Below the pieces are notes generated by a model. It did no database searches, was not told the DNA's origin, and was given only the letters and a program-made list of their open reading frames with translations. This document shows positions 34,106 to 43,371 of a stretch of DNA of 64,000 nucleotides, piece by piece; the first letter of the stretch is position 1, and the number at the start of each line of letters is the position of its first letter. This DNA is from JBQTGK01 sp052400665 (lineage in GTDB: Bacteria > Bacteroidota > Bacteroidia > Bacteroidales > Marinifilaceae). Location of the stretch: the NCBI GenBank assembly GCA_052400665.1, contig JBQTGK010000005.1; one strand, 5' to 3'. A program made the translations under genes and the position numbers.

Positions 34106-35575
34106 TTGGGAATTATTCGTCAACAAACCATTAAAGGATCATTTATATCTTATTTGGGAGCCATTTTAGGATTTGTAAATACTGGCATTCTTTTACCCAG
34201 ATTTTTTGGGGCCGATCAAATTGGTTTACTAAACTGGATTGGACCCATGGCTACCATTGTGGCCCAGTTTTCTTCTTTAGGATTTAATAATGTTACTGCG
34301 CGTTTATTTCCATATTTCCGAAATGAGAATAAAAATCATAACGGTTATCTTTTTATTTTGTTTTGGGTGGGAATGGCAGGTTTTGCTTTGGCTCTGATTA
34401 GTTATTTTATACTACAGCCTGTTGCTGTAAATGCGTATCACGACGAATCGCCAATGTATCTGGATTATTTGATTTACCTTATTCCGCTGGTGTTTTTTAC
34501 CTTGTTTTACAATTTATTCGATAGCTACAACCGGGTTTTATACGATGCGATTTCGGGAACTTTTTTTAGAGATATTGTATTTAAAATTCTTAATCTTACC
34601 ATTATAGTTTTGTTTTGGCAGGATGTAATTGATTTTTCTCAGTTTGTGCTTTTTTATGTGATTGCCTATTGTTTGCCTACCGTATTTTTATTTCTTCTTT
34701 TATGGTTTCGTGGAAAAATTTCTTTCGCATCCAATTTAAAATTCATACGTCCGAATCTTAAAAAATCGATGATTAGTGTTTCCTTGTTTGGAATTATAAA
34801 CGGATTAAGCGATAAGCTGGCAAATCATATCGATAAAATTATGATTGTAAGTGCTGTTGGATTGGGTGCAAATGGTATTTATGCTACTATGGCAAACTTT
34901 GGGGTTTTGGTATCGATGCCAGCACGAACTCTGCGAAAAATTGCCAGCACGGTAATTGCTGAAGCCTGGAAAAAGAAAGATTTAAAGACCATTGCTCAAA
35001 TTTATTCGCAAAGTGGATTGCACCAATTTATGCTTGGCTGTTTGCTATTTATTGGTATTTGGGTAAATATCGAGAATGTGCTTGAGCTGGTAACCTATAA
35101 ATTTATTGATGGTAAATATGTTATCTTTTTTATAGGAATTGGCCATGTAATTCAGATGCTTTCGGGGGTTAGTGGAGTTATTCTTCAATCGTCGCCATAC
35201 TATAAAATGCAAACGGTATTTATTAGTATTTACGGGGTTTTGGTTATTGTTACCAATATAATTATGATACCTTTATGGGGAATAAACGGAGCCGCAATAG
35301 CTTCCCTTACGGCAACTTTTGTGTTTAATCTGTTAAAATATCTGTTCCTGCTTAAAAAATATAAACTTCAACCTTTTAATTACAAATACCTATTAGTGAT
35401 ATTGATAGCAATCGGAGCTTACTATATCGGATATTTACTGCCAAAGCAAAATTGGTTTGTTATCGACATCATTTTTCGTTCGGCCTTGTCTGGTGCTATT
35501 TATTTGATATTTAGTTATTGGTTCAAAATTTCTCCTGATTTTAATTCGTTTGTGAAAAAAACAATTGGGATTTAA
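34106..35575 (+). CDS. Polysaccharide/O-antigen flippase (Wzx/MATE-like)
   Basis: About 489 residues with 12-14 membrane helices. The chosen TTG start gives GIIRQQTIKGSFISYLGAILGFVNTG at the N-terminus, the usual start of Bacteroidota flippases; longer in-frame starts at 34046 or 34076 are TTG too but precede a -7 box. The protein belongs to the oligosaccharide flippase group that moves lipid-linked repeat units across the inner membrane. It faces the pyruvyl transferase and CDP-alditol genes, so it probably exports that polymer's unit. Confidence 0.88.
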   Translation: MGIIRQQTIKGSFISYLGAILGFVNTGILLPRFFGADQIGLLNWIGPMATIVAQFSSLGFNNVTARLFPYFRNENKNHNGYLFILFWVGMAGFALALISYFILQPVAVNAYHDESPMYLDYLIYLIPLVFFTLFYNLFDSYNRVLYDAISGTFFRDIVFKILNLTIIVLFWQDVIDFSQFVLFYVIAYCLPTVFLFLLLWFRGKISFASNLKFIRPNLKKSMISVSLFGIINGLSDKLANHIDKIMIVSAVGLGANGIYATMANFGVLVSMPARTLRKIASTVIAEAWKKKDLKTIAQIYSQSGLHQFMLGCLLFIGIWVNIENVLELVTYKFIDGKYVIFFIGIGHVIQMLSGVSGVILQSSPYYKMQTVFISIYGVLVIVTNIIMIPLWGINGAAIASLTATFVFNLLKYLFLLKKYKLQPFNYKYLLVILIAIGAYYIGYLLPKQNWFVIDIIFRSALSGAIYLIFSYWFKISPDFNSFVKKTIGI

Positions 35576-35649
35576 GGATTCAAAAAAAAACTGTGTTCAT
35601 GAGCTTTGAACTGCTCGCTTACAGAAGTGAAATAAATAAAAGGAATCCC

Positions 35650-36615
35650 TTATTTTTCTATGAACTCCTTAACTCTTGCAATTAAATCGTTTCGGTATTT
35701 TAAATGAGCATCAGGGTTTCCCTGCGAATATTTATTTACCAGTTTATGTAGTTCTTGGGGCGATTTTTGTTGAATTTCCCGCATGCTAATTGTATTAAGC
35801 ATCGAATCGGTATAACTACTCAATCTGCTGGAATCGAATTTACGGCTTAATTTTCCATCAATAAAAATAACCGGAGTACCAAAAGCCAGACACGGTAGAG
35901 CTGTATGTAAACGCGAAGTAACCACTAGTTTAGCATTGGCCAGTTGCTTTAAAAAATCTGTGGCAACATCGAATCGTTCTTCGTGAGTGTATTTTTTTAA
36001 GCTACGTTCCTGAATAATGTACTTTGCTTTTTGTCGAATATCTTCGGGGAATAGTTTTTTAATTAATTGTCTTTTCTTAATGGCCTGATAAATTACTTTT
36101 GGGGTTCTAAGAATACTACGAATAAGTGTTTTGGCTGTTATATTAGGATTATATCTTGCCATATTGTACAAAACATCGCTAAATATAATTTCATCGCGGT
36201 AATTTTTATCTACGTACAGATTCTTATCAAGCGTTAGCGTTAAACAACCTGAAAAATAGGCATTTATGCCTTTTGCGGTTAATAATTCAACAGTATCGTG
36301 ATCGCGACAGCCAATGGGTTCATGTAATTTATAATACTCAATGGCTTTATCGCTAATTAATAATTCTTTAGTTTTTGGTGAAATATGAAATGCCACAAAA
36401 AGAGGAATAATTGATTTTGAAGGAGGCCAATGATTAGGTTCATGCATAAACCATCCATTCATAATTAACTTATGTTCTTCGTCCCAGAATTCAGAGAGAG
36501 CTTCTCGATTTATGAATGCATTGGTTTGAGGAAGAAATTGCCTGCTGGCTAAACTTTGGACATAATCACCAATATTCCTTACTTTATCCCAATAAACTAA
36601 TAATCCGAATTTCAT
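35650..36615 (-). CDS. Polysaccharide pyruvyl transferase-family protein
   Basis: About 321 residues from the ATG at 36615, 19 nt after the upstream stop; a longer frame begins inside the upstream gene. The N-terminus MKFGLLVYWDKVRNIGDYVQSLASR and the C-terminal TSRLHTALPCLAFGTPVIFID match the CsaB-like family. Members add pyruvate ketals to sugars of surface polymers; some homologues are only related in fold. It is the last gene of the CDP-alditol cluster. Confidence 0.87.
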   Translation of the reverse strand: MKFGLLVYWDKVRNIGDYVQSLASRQFLPQTNAFINREALSEFWDEEHKLIMNGWFMHEPNHWPPSKSIIPLFVAFHISPKTKELLISDKAIEYYKLHEPIGCRDHDTVELLTAKGINAYFSGCLTLTLDKNLYVDKNYRDEIIFSDVLYNMARYNPNITAKTLIRSILRTPKVIYQAIKKRQLIKKLFPEDIRQKAKYIIQERSLKKYTHEERFDVATDFLKQLANAKLVVTSRLHTALPCLAFGTPVIFIDGKLSRKFDSSRLSSYTDSMLNTISMREIQQKSPQELHKLVNKYSQGNPDAHLKYRNDLIARVKEFIEK

Positions 36616-36634
36616 TTTTAGCAGTTTTATTGGT

Positions 36635-38014
36635 TTATTTTTTAACGTAAACAACCTGACCAGTAAGGTCAGACAAGAGGGTTTGTATCGAAATTCTTGC
36701 TACATCAACAGATTTCAGCAGCGTGTTTTCAGGCTCATTCCCAAAGTTTTTAACCCGCATAGGCGTTCTTGTTCTTTCTGGATTGATACAATTAACATTA
36801 ATGCCAAAGTTCTTCCATTCTTCGGAGATTGCCTGTGTAAAGTTTACAGCAGCAGCCTTTGTTGAAGAATATAGGCTGTACGATGCTCTTCCACGGGTAT
36901 AGGAGCTTGATGTAAACAAAAGCAAATGCCCTTGTGTTTCTTTAAGAAATTTAAACCCTTCTTTGGCTACGTTTATCATACCCAGGTAATTAACTGCAAT
37001 AATTTCTTCTATAGTTTCCTGATCAACATTTATTAGTGCTTCCTTATTTAATATGGCAGCCGTATTTATGATATAATCGATTTTTCCTGTTTTTTGATGC
37101 ACTTCTTCCAGGCTTCTTCTCACATCCTCAACCATTTTAACATTCACCTTATTTTCCGATCTGCTAAAGGAGAAAACTTGAGCACCTGCTTCTTTACAAA
37201 TGTCATAGATATCTTTTCCAATGCCGTAACTACCACCAAAAATAACAATGCATTTGTTTTTAATCTGATCGATATTTTTAGATTCAAAATCAGAGGTTTT
37301 AAATTCCTGATTCTTAAGCTGGAATAATTTATCGGCAATAAACATATCCAAATCATAGGTGATTTTTATGTTTTCGGCCGAACCTTCTACTACAGTAATG
37401 GTTTCTTCGGGTAAATATTTTAGTACCACACCACAATCGTCGGTTGCTTTAAAATGCGGATCGGCAAGTGCTTTTTTGTAGGCTTTTTTTATGGTTTTTA
37501 AACGAAATGCCTGTGGTGTTTGTCCTTGTCGAAGATGATCGCGGTTGGGAACATTTACAATTTGATCCTTATCGCTAACCTCAATAATGGTATCGGTTGC
37601 TTTTATGGCAACATCAACTGCATTGCAAGTGCTTAGGCTATTAATTACTTCGTTTATAATGGTTCTGTTAATAAAAGGACGAACGGCATCGTGAAAAATG
37701 AGCTTTATTTCGTCGGCATTCACCTCATCCTGGTATGCATTAATAGCTGCCAGACTGGAATCGCTTCTCTCTTTGCCACCCAACAGTATTTTCTTTACTT
37801 TATTGTACTGATTGTTGTTTACAATGGATTCTATTTCGTTGGTAAAGCTTGGGTTTATTACAATGGCTACCTCATCTATACTCTCACATTTTTGAAAAAC
37901 ATCCAACGTGTGTTCAATAATTGTTTTGCCAGCTACCTTAATAAACTGTTTGGGGAGATTGCCTCCAAATCGGGAACCATTCCCTCCGGCTAAAATTACA
38001 CCAATATTTCTCAT
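36635..38014 (-). CDS. Bifunctional cytidylyltransferase / SDR reductase (CDP-ribitol synthesis type)
   Basis: 459 residues in two domains. Residues 1-230 are an IspD/TarI-like cytidylyltransferase (GVILAGGNGSRFGGNLPKQF, LIFHDAVRPFI, NRDHLRQGQTPQAF). Residues ~245-455 are an SDR (CIVIFGGSYGIGKDI, NTAAILN, SLYSSTKAA). The same fusion, Bcs1 of Haemophilus influenzae, reduces ribulose 5-phosphate and couples the product to CTP, making CDP-ribitol. Two glycerophosphotransferase-like polymerases lie directly upstream in the same direction, which supports an alditol-phosphate polymer. The exact polyol is inference. Confidence 0.9.
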   Translation of the reverse strand: MRNIGVILAGGNGSRFGGNLPKQFIKVAGKTIIEHTLDVFQKCESIDEVAIVINPSFTNEIESIVNNNQYNKVKKILLGGKERSDSSLAAINAYQDEVNADEIKLIFHDAVRPFINRTIINEVINSLSTCNAVDVAIKATDTIIEVSDKDQIVNVPNRDHLRQGQTPQAFRLKTIKKAYKKALADPHFKATDDCGVVLKYLPEETITVVEGSAENIKITYDLDMFIADKLFQLKNQEFKTSDFESKNIDQIKNKCIVIFGGSYGIGKDIYDICKEAGAQVFSFSRSENKVNVKMVEDVRRSLEEVHQKTGKIDYIINTAAILNKEALINVDQETIEEIIAVNYLGMINVAKEGFKFLKETQGHLLLFTSSSYTRGRASYSLYSSTKAAAVNFTQAISEEWKNFGINVNCINPERTRTPMRVKNFGNEPENTLLKSVDVARISIQTLLSDLTGQVVYVKK

Positions 38015-38115
38015 ATTGTTTTTACCTGATATAGATGAAAAGATTTATTCTTTGTTACGAGTGCGAATTTACTATTTATTTGGCTAGTAGTGAAGCCTAA
38101 CAGATATATTAGGAA

Positions 38116-39336
38116 CTATTTCATTAATATTTTCTCTATTTCGTTGCTGATACGCTCCGATGCTTTTCCATCCTTATAGGTAAAAGCAAGATCGCAAATC
38201 TCACTTCTTTTAGCTTGTTGTGTGTCCTTACCATCTATAAGTATATGAGTAATCCACTCCAAAAGCTCCTTTTGTGAGTAACACTTCTCACCTGCCGTAA
38301 TCCATTCATAATCGAACTGAATAGCTCTATCTTTTTCGATATATTTTTCGTAATCGTAAGGGTAATATAATACTGGTTTATCAAGCAAAAGATAATCCAT
38401 GTAAATGGAAGAATAATCTGTTATTAAAAGATCCATCATTTTAAGAGCAGGATAAATGTCCAACTCATTATCGTACCTTATAATATTCGAAAAAGTTTCC
38501 TGATTATCCGTTAAATCCGTGTAGGTGTGAAATTTAAATACAAATACTATACGATTCCTTTTTGCATATTTGTTTAAGTCTTTTAATTGAATGGCACCGC
38601 TCGAAATAGGATCTCCTCCTGTTTCACGATAGGTGGGCGCATATAGAATCAGCTTGTAATTCTCCTGTTTGAATAGACATATTTTATGGTAGGCTTTAAG
38701 ATCACATTGATTTAAATCGATGTCCGTTATTTCTCTAAAAAACACATCGTTTCGGGGATATCCGGTTTCAATTATTTTGTTCGATTTAAAAGCTCTGCTA
38801 AAAAGTTGTTCGCTGTAAAATTTTGATGTTGATATTAAAACATCGTATTTAGGATACAAAGCATATAATTTAGCCTCCATGCGGGGAAAAAACTTTTTTT
38901 GATCGTCGATATAGGAAGGACTGTCCAATTGTATTCGTTTAAAGCCAACTCCATGCCACAGCTGTACTATTTTTGATCTGAAAAGTAGGAAATACCTGAA
39001 ATCTTTAATCCATTCATAGATATCGACTACTGCTATTTTACAGCGCAGCAATAGAAAAACCGACTTAACACTTGGATAGCAAACAACATTATTGTAACAT
39101 TTTTTAATTTCCTGATATTCGTTTTTGCTGTAGGTTAAAAAATATATGTTATCGTGCTTTTTTTCAAGATGTTGATATAGGAACTTAATGTTTCCCTGAA
39201 AAAGGCCTTCTTTTCTTCCGCCAATAAAAACAACAAGATCTTTCTTTTTAGGGAAAAGGTAAGTAAGTGGAAGTAAAATGCACCAACCAATAATGGCATA
39301 AATAATAATGCTTATTCTGCGTATTATAATTTTCAT
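38116..39336 (-). CDS. CDP-glycerol/CDP-ribitol phosphotransferase family protein (1)
   Basis: 406 residues. A hydrophobic N-terminal segment (about 7-28) is followed by TagF/TarF/TarL-type motifs: QLWHGVGFKRIQL with the catalytic-region His, LILYAPTYRETGG, and MMDLLITDYSSIYMDYLLLDKPVLYYPYDYEKY. Such enzymes transfer glycerol- or ribitol-phosphate from a CDP donor to a growing chain or a primer. It overlaps its neighbour by 4 nt. With the CDP-ribitol-type enzyme next to it, ribitol phosphate is the likely donor. Confidence 0.9.
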   Translation of the reverse strand: MKIIIRRISIIIYAIIGWCILLPLTYLFPKKKDLVVFIGGRKEGLFQGNIKFLYQHLEKKHDNIYFLTYSKNEYQEIKKCYNNVVCYPSVKSVFLLLRCKIAVVDIYEWIKDFRYFLLFRSKIVQLWHGVGFKRIQLDSPSYIDDQKKFFPRMEAKLYALYPKYDVLISTSKFYSEQLFSRAFKSNKIIETGYPRNDVFFREITDIDLNQCDLKAYHKICLFKQENYKLILYAPTYRETGGDPISSGAIQLKDLNKYAKRNRIVFVFKFHTYTDLTDNQETFSNIIRYDNELDIYPALKMMDLLITDYSSIYMDYLLLDKPVLYYPYDYEKYIEKDRAIQFDYEWITAGEKCYSQKELLEWITHILIDGKDTQQAKRSEICDLAFTYKDGKASERISNEIEKILMK

Positions 39337-40556
39337 TTAGTAAGACTTACAATGTTTTTATAAATTCGTTCGCAATTGTTATTATCCCCATAGTAATGAT
39401 AAGTTTTGCAAACATTATGTCGTTTTTCCTGATCTTGTTTTGGATTCTGAATGTAATCTTGTAAACCTACGGTAAGCTCTTTCATACTAGTGAACTTTTT
39501 GCCAGGAGTATTGCGTTCGTAATCCAGTAAAATACCCTGATAGCTCTTGTATTCCTCTAAATCGTAAGGAATAAAACACATTGGCTTATCTAAAAGAAGA
39601 AAGTCTACTAAAATAGATGAATAATCAGTAATTAGAATATCCACAAATGGCAGTAATTGAGTAACATCTGGGAATTGCAATTGTTCTGCCTTTTTTACTC
39701 TGTCGAGAGCAAATAGAGCCTTGTCTTTTTCAATACTTTTCCTTTTAACCGATTCTTTATGCCCACGAATTAAAAGGTAAGCATCGTTTTTTTCTAAAAA
39801 AGACTGTAATTGCTCAGGATTGTAATCTTCGAACGGGAAAAACCGGGTTAGTTTTCCATCTCTCCAGGTTGGAGCATATAAAATGACTTTTTTATTCAGG
39901 TAGGGATGCTGTTGAAGCAAGTCAGGATTTTTATTGTTCTTGCTAAGCAGATAATCGTATCTGGGCATTCCACTAATCCATATTTGATTTAGATTTACTC
40001 TAAAACCCGAAGCCAACATCAAGCTTTCAATATCAGAACAGGCAGTTAGGTAGGAATAGGATTGTAACTGATAGGATTTACCAAATTTATTCCATACCGG
40101 AGTTTGATAGCCAATTTGTTTTACCGGTGTTCCATGTCCTAAATAGATAATATTTTTGCATTTTTCGTGCAGATAATAAGGGAAAAACACCGCAGAACTG
40201 GTTCCGTAAGAAATTACAATATTCTTAGTTCGAAGAAATAATTTTAGCGATTTAAATGACCAGGCATAAGCAATTTCGCCAGGAAATTGCTTATTTAATT
40301 CTTCATATAAACTTTTATTGGCTGTAAAAAGAATACTATTCAGGTCGTTCTTTTTACGCATGTATTCGAAAAGGTATTTTGAATTGTCGTAGTAAAATTC
40401 TTCAGTCAGGAAAAATAATGCAACAGACTTATCTTTTCGGCTAAGTTTTTCGAGCAGGAAATAAAAATTTCGCATAAAAAAAACCACCAAATGCAAGAAA
40501 ATAATTTTCTGAATAAAGTTGACCAGTTGCTGTATTCGTATGTACTGAGTATTCAT
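39333..40556 (-). CDS. CDP-glycerol/CDP-ribitol phosphotransferase family protein (2)
   Basis: 407 residues, paralogous to the following gene in motif order: YLGHGTPVKQIGYQTPVW, ILYAPTWRDGKLTRFF, and VDILITDYSSILVDFLLLDKPMCFIPYDLEEY. There is a hydrophobic N-terminal stretch (about 12-32). Having two non-identical copies suggests a primase/polymerase split as in teichoic-acid pathways. It begins 1 nt after the YfhO stop codon, so all these genes are probably in one operon. Confidence 0.9.
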   Translation of the reverse strand: MNTQYIRIQQLVNFIQKIIFLHLVVFFMRNFYFLLEKLSRKDKSVALFFLTEEFYYDNSKYLFEYMRKKNDLNSILFTANKSLYEELNKQFPGEIAYAWSFKSLKLFLRTKNIVISYGTSSAVFFPYYLHEKCKNIIYLGHGTPVKQIGYQTPVWNKFGKSYQLQSYSYLTACSDIESLMLASGFRVNLNQIWISGMPRYDYLLSKNNKNPDLLQQHPYLNKKVILYAPTWRDGKLTRFFPFEDYNPEQLQSFLEKNDAYLLIRGHKESVKRKSIEKDKALFALDRVKKAEQLQFPDVTQLLPFVDILITDYSSILVDFLLLDKPMCFIPYDLEEYKSYQGILLDYERNTPGKKFTSMKELTVGLQDYIQNPKQDQEKRHNVCKTYHYYGDNNNCERIYKNIVSLTK

Positions 40557-40557
40557 T

Positions 40558-43167
40558 TTAATTCTTTTCTTTTCGGATTTCTTTTACTCCAAATACAATT
40601 CCACCAGCAACAAGCAAGAAGAAGAGAATCATACTTGCCAACGATATTTTCTCGCCTACAAAATAACCTTTAGGTTCAAATTTGAATTCTACTTTATGTT
40701 TTCCGGCCGGTAATTTCATAGCTCGAAGCACGTAATTCGCTCTAAAATGAGGACTTAACTTGCCATCGACATAAGCATTCCATCCTGGCTGGTAATACAT
40801 TTCTGAAAAAACAGCAAGTTGCTCAGATTTAGACATGTAATTGTAGCTAATTGCATTGGGCGAGTATTTTACCATCTGAATGCTAGCGGTCGAATCAGCA
40901 GTAATATTGAGTCCTGCCAACTGATCTTTAAAGCGAACATCAACAATAGCTTCTTTTGCAGGATCAAAATCGTTTAACATCAGAATTTCTTCATTGGCAT
41001 CTTTTACTAGTTTGTACGAATTAACCAACCACGCATTTCCCAAGGCATCGGGATTAACTACAGCCTCCAAGCCTTTTTCTCCCTGATTGATTATGTATCG
41101 GGTATTTAGCATGTTAAGAACTTTCGCATTGTCTTTTTCGATATAGTAATCGTACAATTCCTGTATGCGGCGTAGCTTGGCGCCATGGTATCCACCAATA
41201 GATTTGTGGAAATAGGAGGTTCGTGCATTCTGAAAAGGCGATCCGGCCTGCTCGTAAACCCTGTAATTGGTATTGTAAGTGATCGCCCACAATTGAGCAG
41301 CAACTTTTTCGTAATCGCTGGCTTTTCGATTTGCGCGGGTATAATTTGTTTGTGCTTGTTGAGCAATCTCTTTTAATTCCGGATGATTATTTAATTCGGT
41401 TTGCAGAATTTGATAATCGGCCATATTAGGCGAATAAGCAAGCTTTAAATCTTTTTTGTCAACAAAATTATCGTTAGTTGTAAAACGTTTGTTTATCGGA
41501 TATAAATCTACTGCAACAAGAATAATTACTGCAGGAATTAGAAATTTCGTTTGTAAGTACTTTTTCGAATAAGCCAGAAGTAAAGCAATTCCAATGGCAA
41601 TAAATAGAAGACTGCGCAGAGCATCAGCCTTAAAAATATCAATACGGGCATTTATTAAATCGTTTTGTATTTGCGTGATAAAAGCTAAAGCATTTGGGTT
41701 TGATGATTTGATCTGACTAAAGTAATTTTGCTCCATATCACTCAAGAAATCGAGTCCCATTGTAGGAACTAAATAGAGAAGTAATGCCAGTCCTGCAGTT
41801 AAAACCGAAGGTAATACCAGTACATTTATCTTGAAGGATGAAATAGAAATTTTCTTTTTCAGGATTTCCGGTTCATCGATAATTTTCTTGAGAGTTAATA
41901 TGGCCAGTAAAGGAACGCAGAGTTCCACAATTATCAGGATAGAAGAAACTGCTCTAAATTTATTGTAAAGAGGAATATAGTCGAAAAATAATCCTGTTAA
42001 AGCCTGAAAATTATGTCCCCAGGCGAGCATAATAGCTAAAATGGTAGCTGTAAGTAATCCCCATTTTAATCTGCCGGCAAGAATAAATAATCCCAGTATA
42101 AATAGGAACAATATAAAAGCACCTACATAAACAGGACCAACGGTAAAAGGTTGATTTCCCCAATAATGATGATTGTCGACTTGTTTTAAACTATAGTAAT
42201 CGGCTACACTTTTCATTTGTCCGTTGCCAATATAGTTTAGAATTTGCATTCCCTCTTGTGGGGAACCGCCTCCGCCTTTAACGTTAGGAATTAGCAGGCT
42301 TAATGTTTCCTGAATTCCATAACTCCACTGAGTTCCATAATCTTTATCAACACCAGTAGTTTGGTTGTTTTTATCGCCTAAAGAAAGTTCCGATTTACCA
42401 CGAATAGTCGATTTTGTGTAGTCGTAAGCATTATATAAATTGGTAAAATTAACACCTAGCGCTATTATCGATGCAATTGCTAATATGCCAATAGATTTGA
42501 AAAAATGCTTTAGATTTTTCTGTTTTAGTTGATAGTAAAATTCAAATACAAGCAAGCAAATAACCATTATCACGAAATAATAAGTCATTTGTATGTGATT
42601 TGAGTACAGTTCCATAATGAGGAAGAATGTGGCTAATAAGCCGCCCCAAAGATATTTTCCTCTAAAAACCAGTAATATCCCGGCAAGGGCAGGAGGGATA
42701 AAGGCCAGTGCATTTACTTTCCACAAATGACCTGCGCCAATAATAATTACAAAGTAAGTGGAAAAAGCATAGGCAATTGCTCCGGCTATGGAAAGCCATG
42801 GATTTACCCGCAAACTAATTAAAAGTATGTAAAAGCCAATCATGTATAAAAAGAGATATTTTACAGGATCGGGCGTGTAAAGTTCCATCATTTTTTTGAA
42901 GGTAGACATGTCTTTTGCACGATAAGCTACATTAATGTGGTAAGATGGCATGCCTCCGAACATGGAGTTGGTCCACAGAGCATTATCGCCTGTTTTTGCC
43001 CGATAATCAATGATCTCTTTTTTTGCCCCCCAGGCATTTATCGAGTCTCCTTTTTTTAATACTTTCCCTTCCAGAGCTGGCTGAAAATATAGGAATCCAA
43101 TAATTAGGAAGACAATGATAGAAACCAAATGTGGTAATGCAGACTTAAATATCGACTTAAAATTCAT
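40558..43167 (-). CDS. YfhO-family membrane protein
   Basis: 869 residues with a dozen or more membrane helices in the first ~560 residues and a soluble C-terminal region that ends in one more helix (FVGEKISLASMILFFLLVAGGIVFG). Motifs LWTNSMFGGMPSYHINVAYR and YYQPGWNAYVDGKLSPHFRANYVLRAMKLPAGKHKVEFKFEP are typical of YfhO. In Gram-positive bacteria YfhO glycosylates (lipo)teichoic acid. Here it heads the alditol-phosphate polymer genes, in line with a role in decorating it (inference). Confidence 0.9.
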   Translation of the reverse strand: MNFKSIFKSALPHLVSIIVFLIIGFLYFQPALEGKVLKKGDSINAWGAKKEIIDYRAKTGDNALWTNSMFGGMPSYHINVAYRAKDMSTFKKMMELYTPDPVKYLFLYMIGFYILLISLRVNPWLSIAGAIAYAFSTYFVIIIGAGHLWKVNALAFIPPALAGILLVFRGKYLWGGLLATFFLIMELYSNHIQMTYYFVIMVICLLVFEFYYQLKQKNLKHFFKSIGILAIASIIALGVNFTNLYNAYDYTKSTIRGKSELSLGDKNNQTTGVDKDYGTQWSYGIQETLSLLIPNVKGGGGSPQEGMQILNYIGNGQMKSVADYYSLKQVDNHHYWGNQPFTVGPVYVGAFILFLFILGLFILAGRLKWGLLTATILAIMLAWGHNFQALTGLFFDYIPLYNKFRAVSSILIIVELCVPLLAILTLKKIIDEPEILKKKISISSFKINVLVLPSVLTAGLALLLYLVPTMGLDFLSDMEQNYFSQIKSSNPNALAFITQIQNDLINARIDIFKADALRSLLFIAIGIALLLAYSKKYLQTKFLIPAVIILVAVDLYPINKRFTTNDNFVDKKDLKLAYSPNMADYQILQTELNNHPELKEIAQQAQTNYTRANRKASDYEKVAAQLWAITYNTNYRVYEQAGSPFQNARTSYFHKSIGGYHGAKLRRIQELYDYYIEKDNAKVLNMLNTRYIINQGEKGLEAVVNPDALGNAWLVNSYKLVKDANEEILMLNDFDPAKEAIVDVRFKDQLAGLNITADSTASIQMVKYSPNAISYNYMSKSEQLAVFSEMYYQPGWNAYVDGKLSPHFRANYVLRAMKLPAGKHKVEFKFEPKGYFVGEKISLASMILFFLLVAGGIVFGVKEIRKEKN

Positions 43168-43285
43168 TTTTTAATTGTGAATTAGGAGTTACAAATTACG
43201 GTTTAGCACTTACAAAATTAACTTGTTCTCAATGGCTATTGAGATGGTTGTTCGTAATTTTCTAATTAAGGCTCTAAAATACAAA

Positions 43286-43313
43286 AAGCACAGAACAATT
43301 TTGCTCTGTGCTT
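43286..43313 (-). terminator. Terminator downstream of the C45-type hydrolase gene
   Basis: On the minus strand: AAGCACAGA, a partly paired loop, TCTGTGCTT, then TTTGT. The hairpin lies about 60 nt after the stop at 43372. Confidence 0.7.
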
Positions 43314-43371
43314 CACTTAATATTTTTTTAGTGCCTTACGTACTTAAAGTGCCTAGGGTTTAAAGTTGGAT

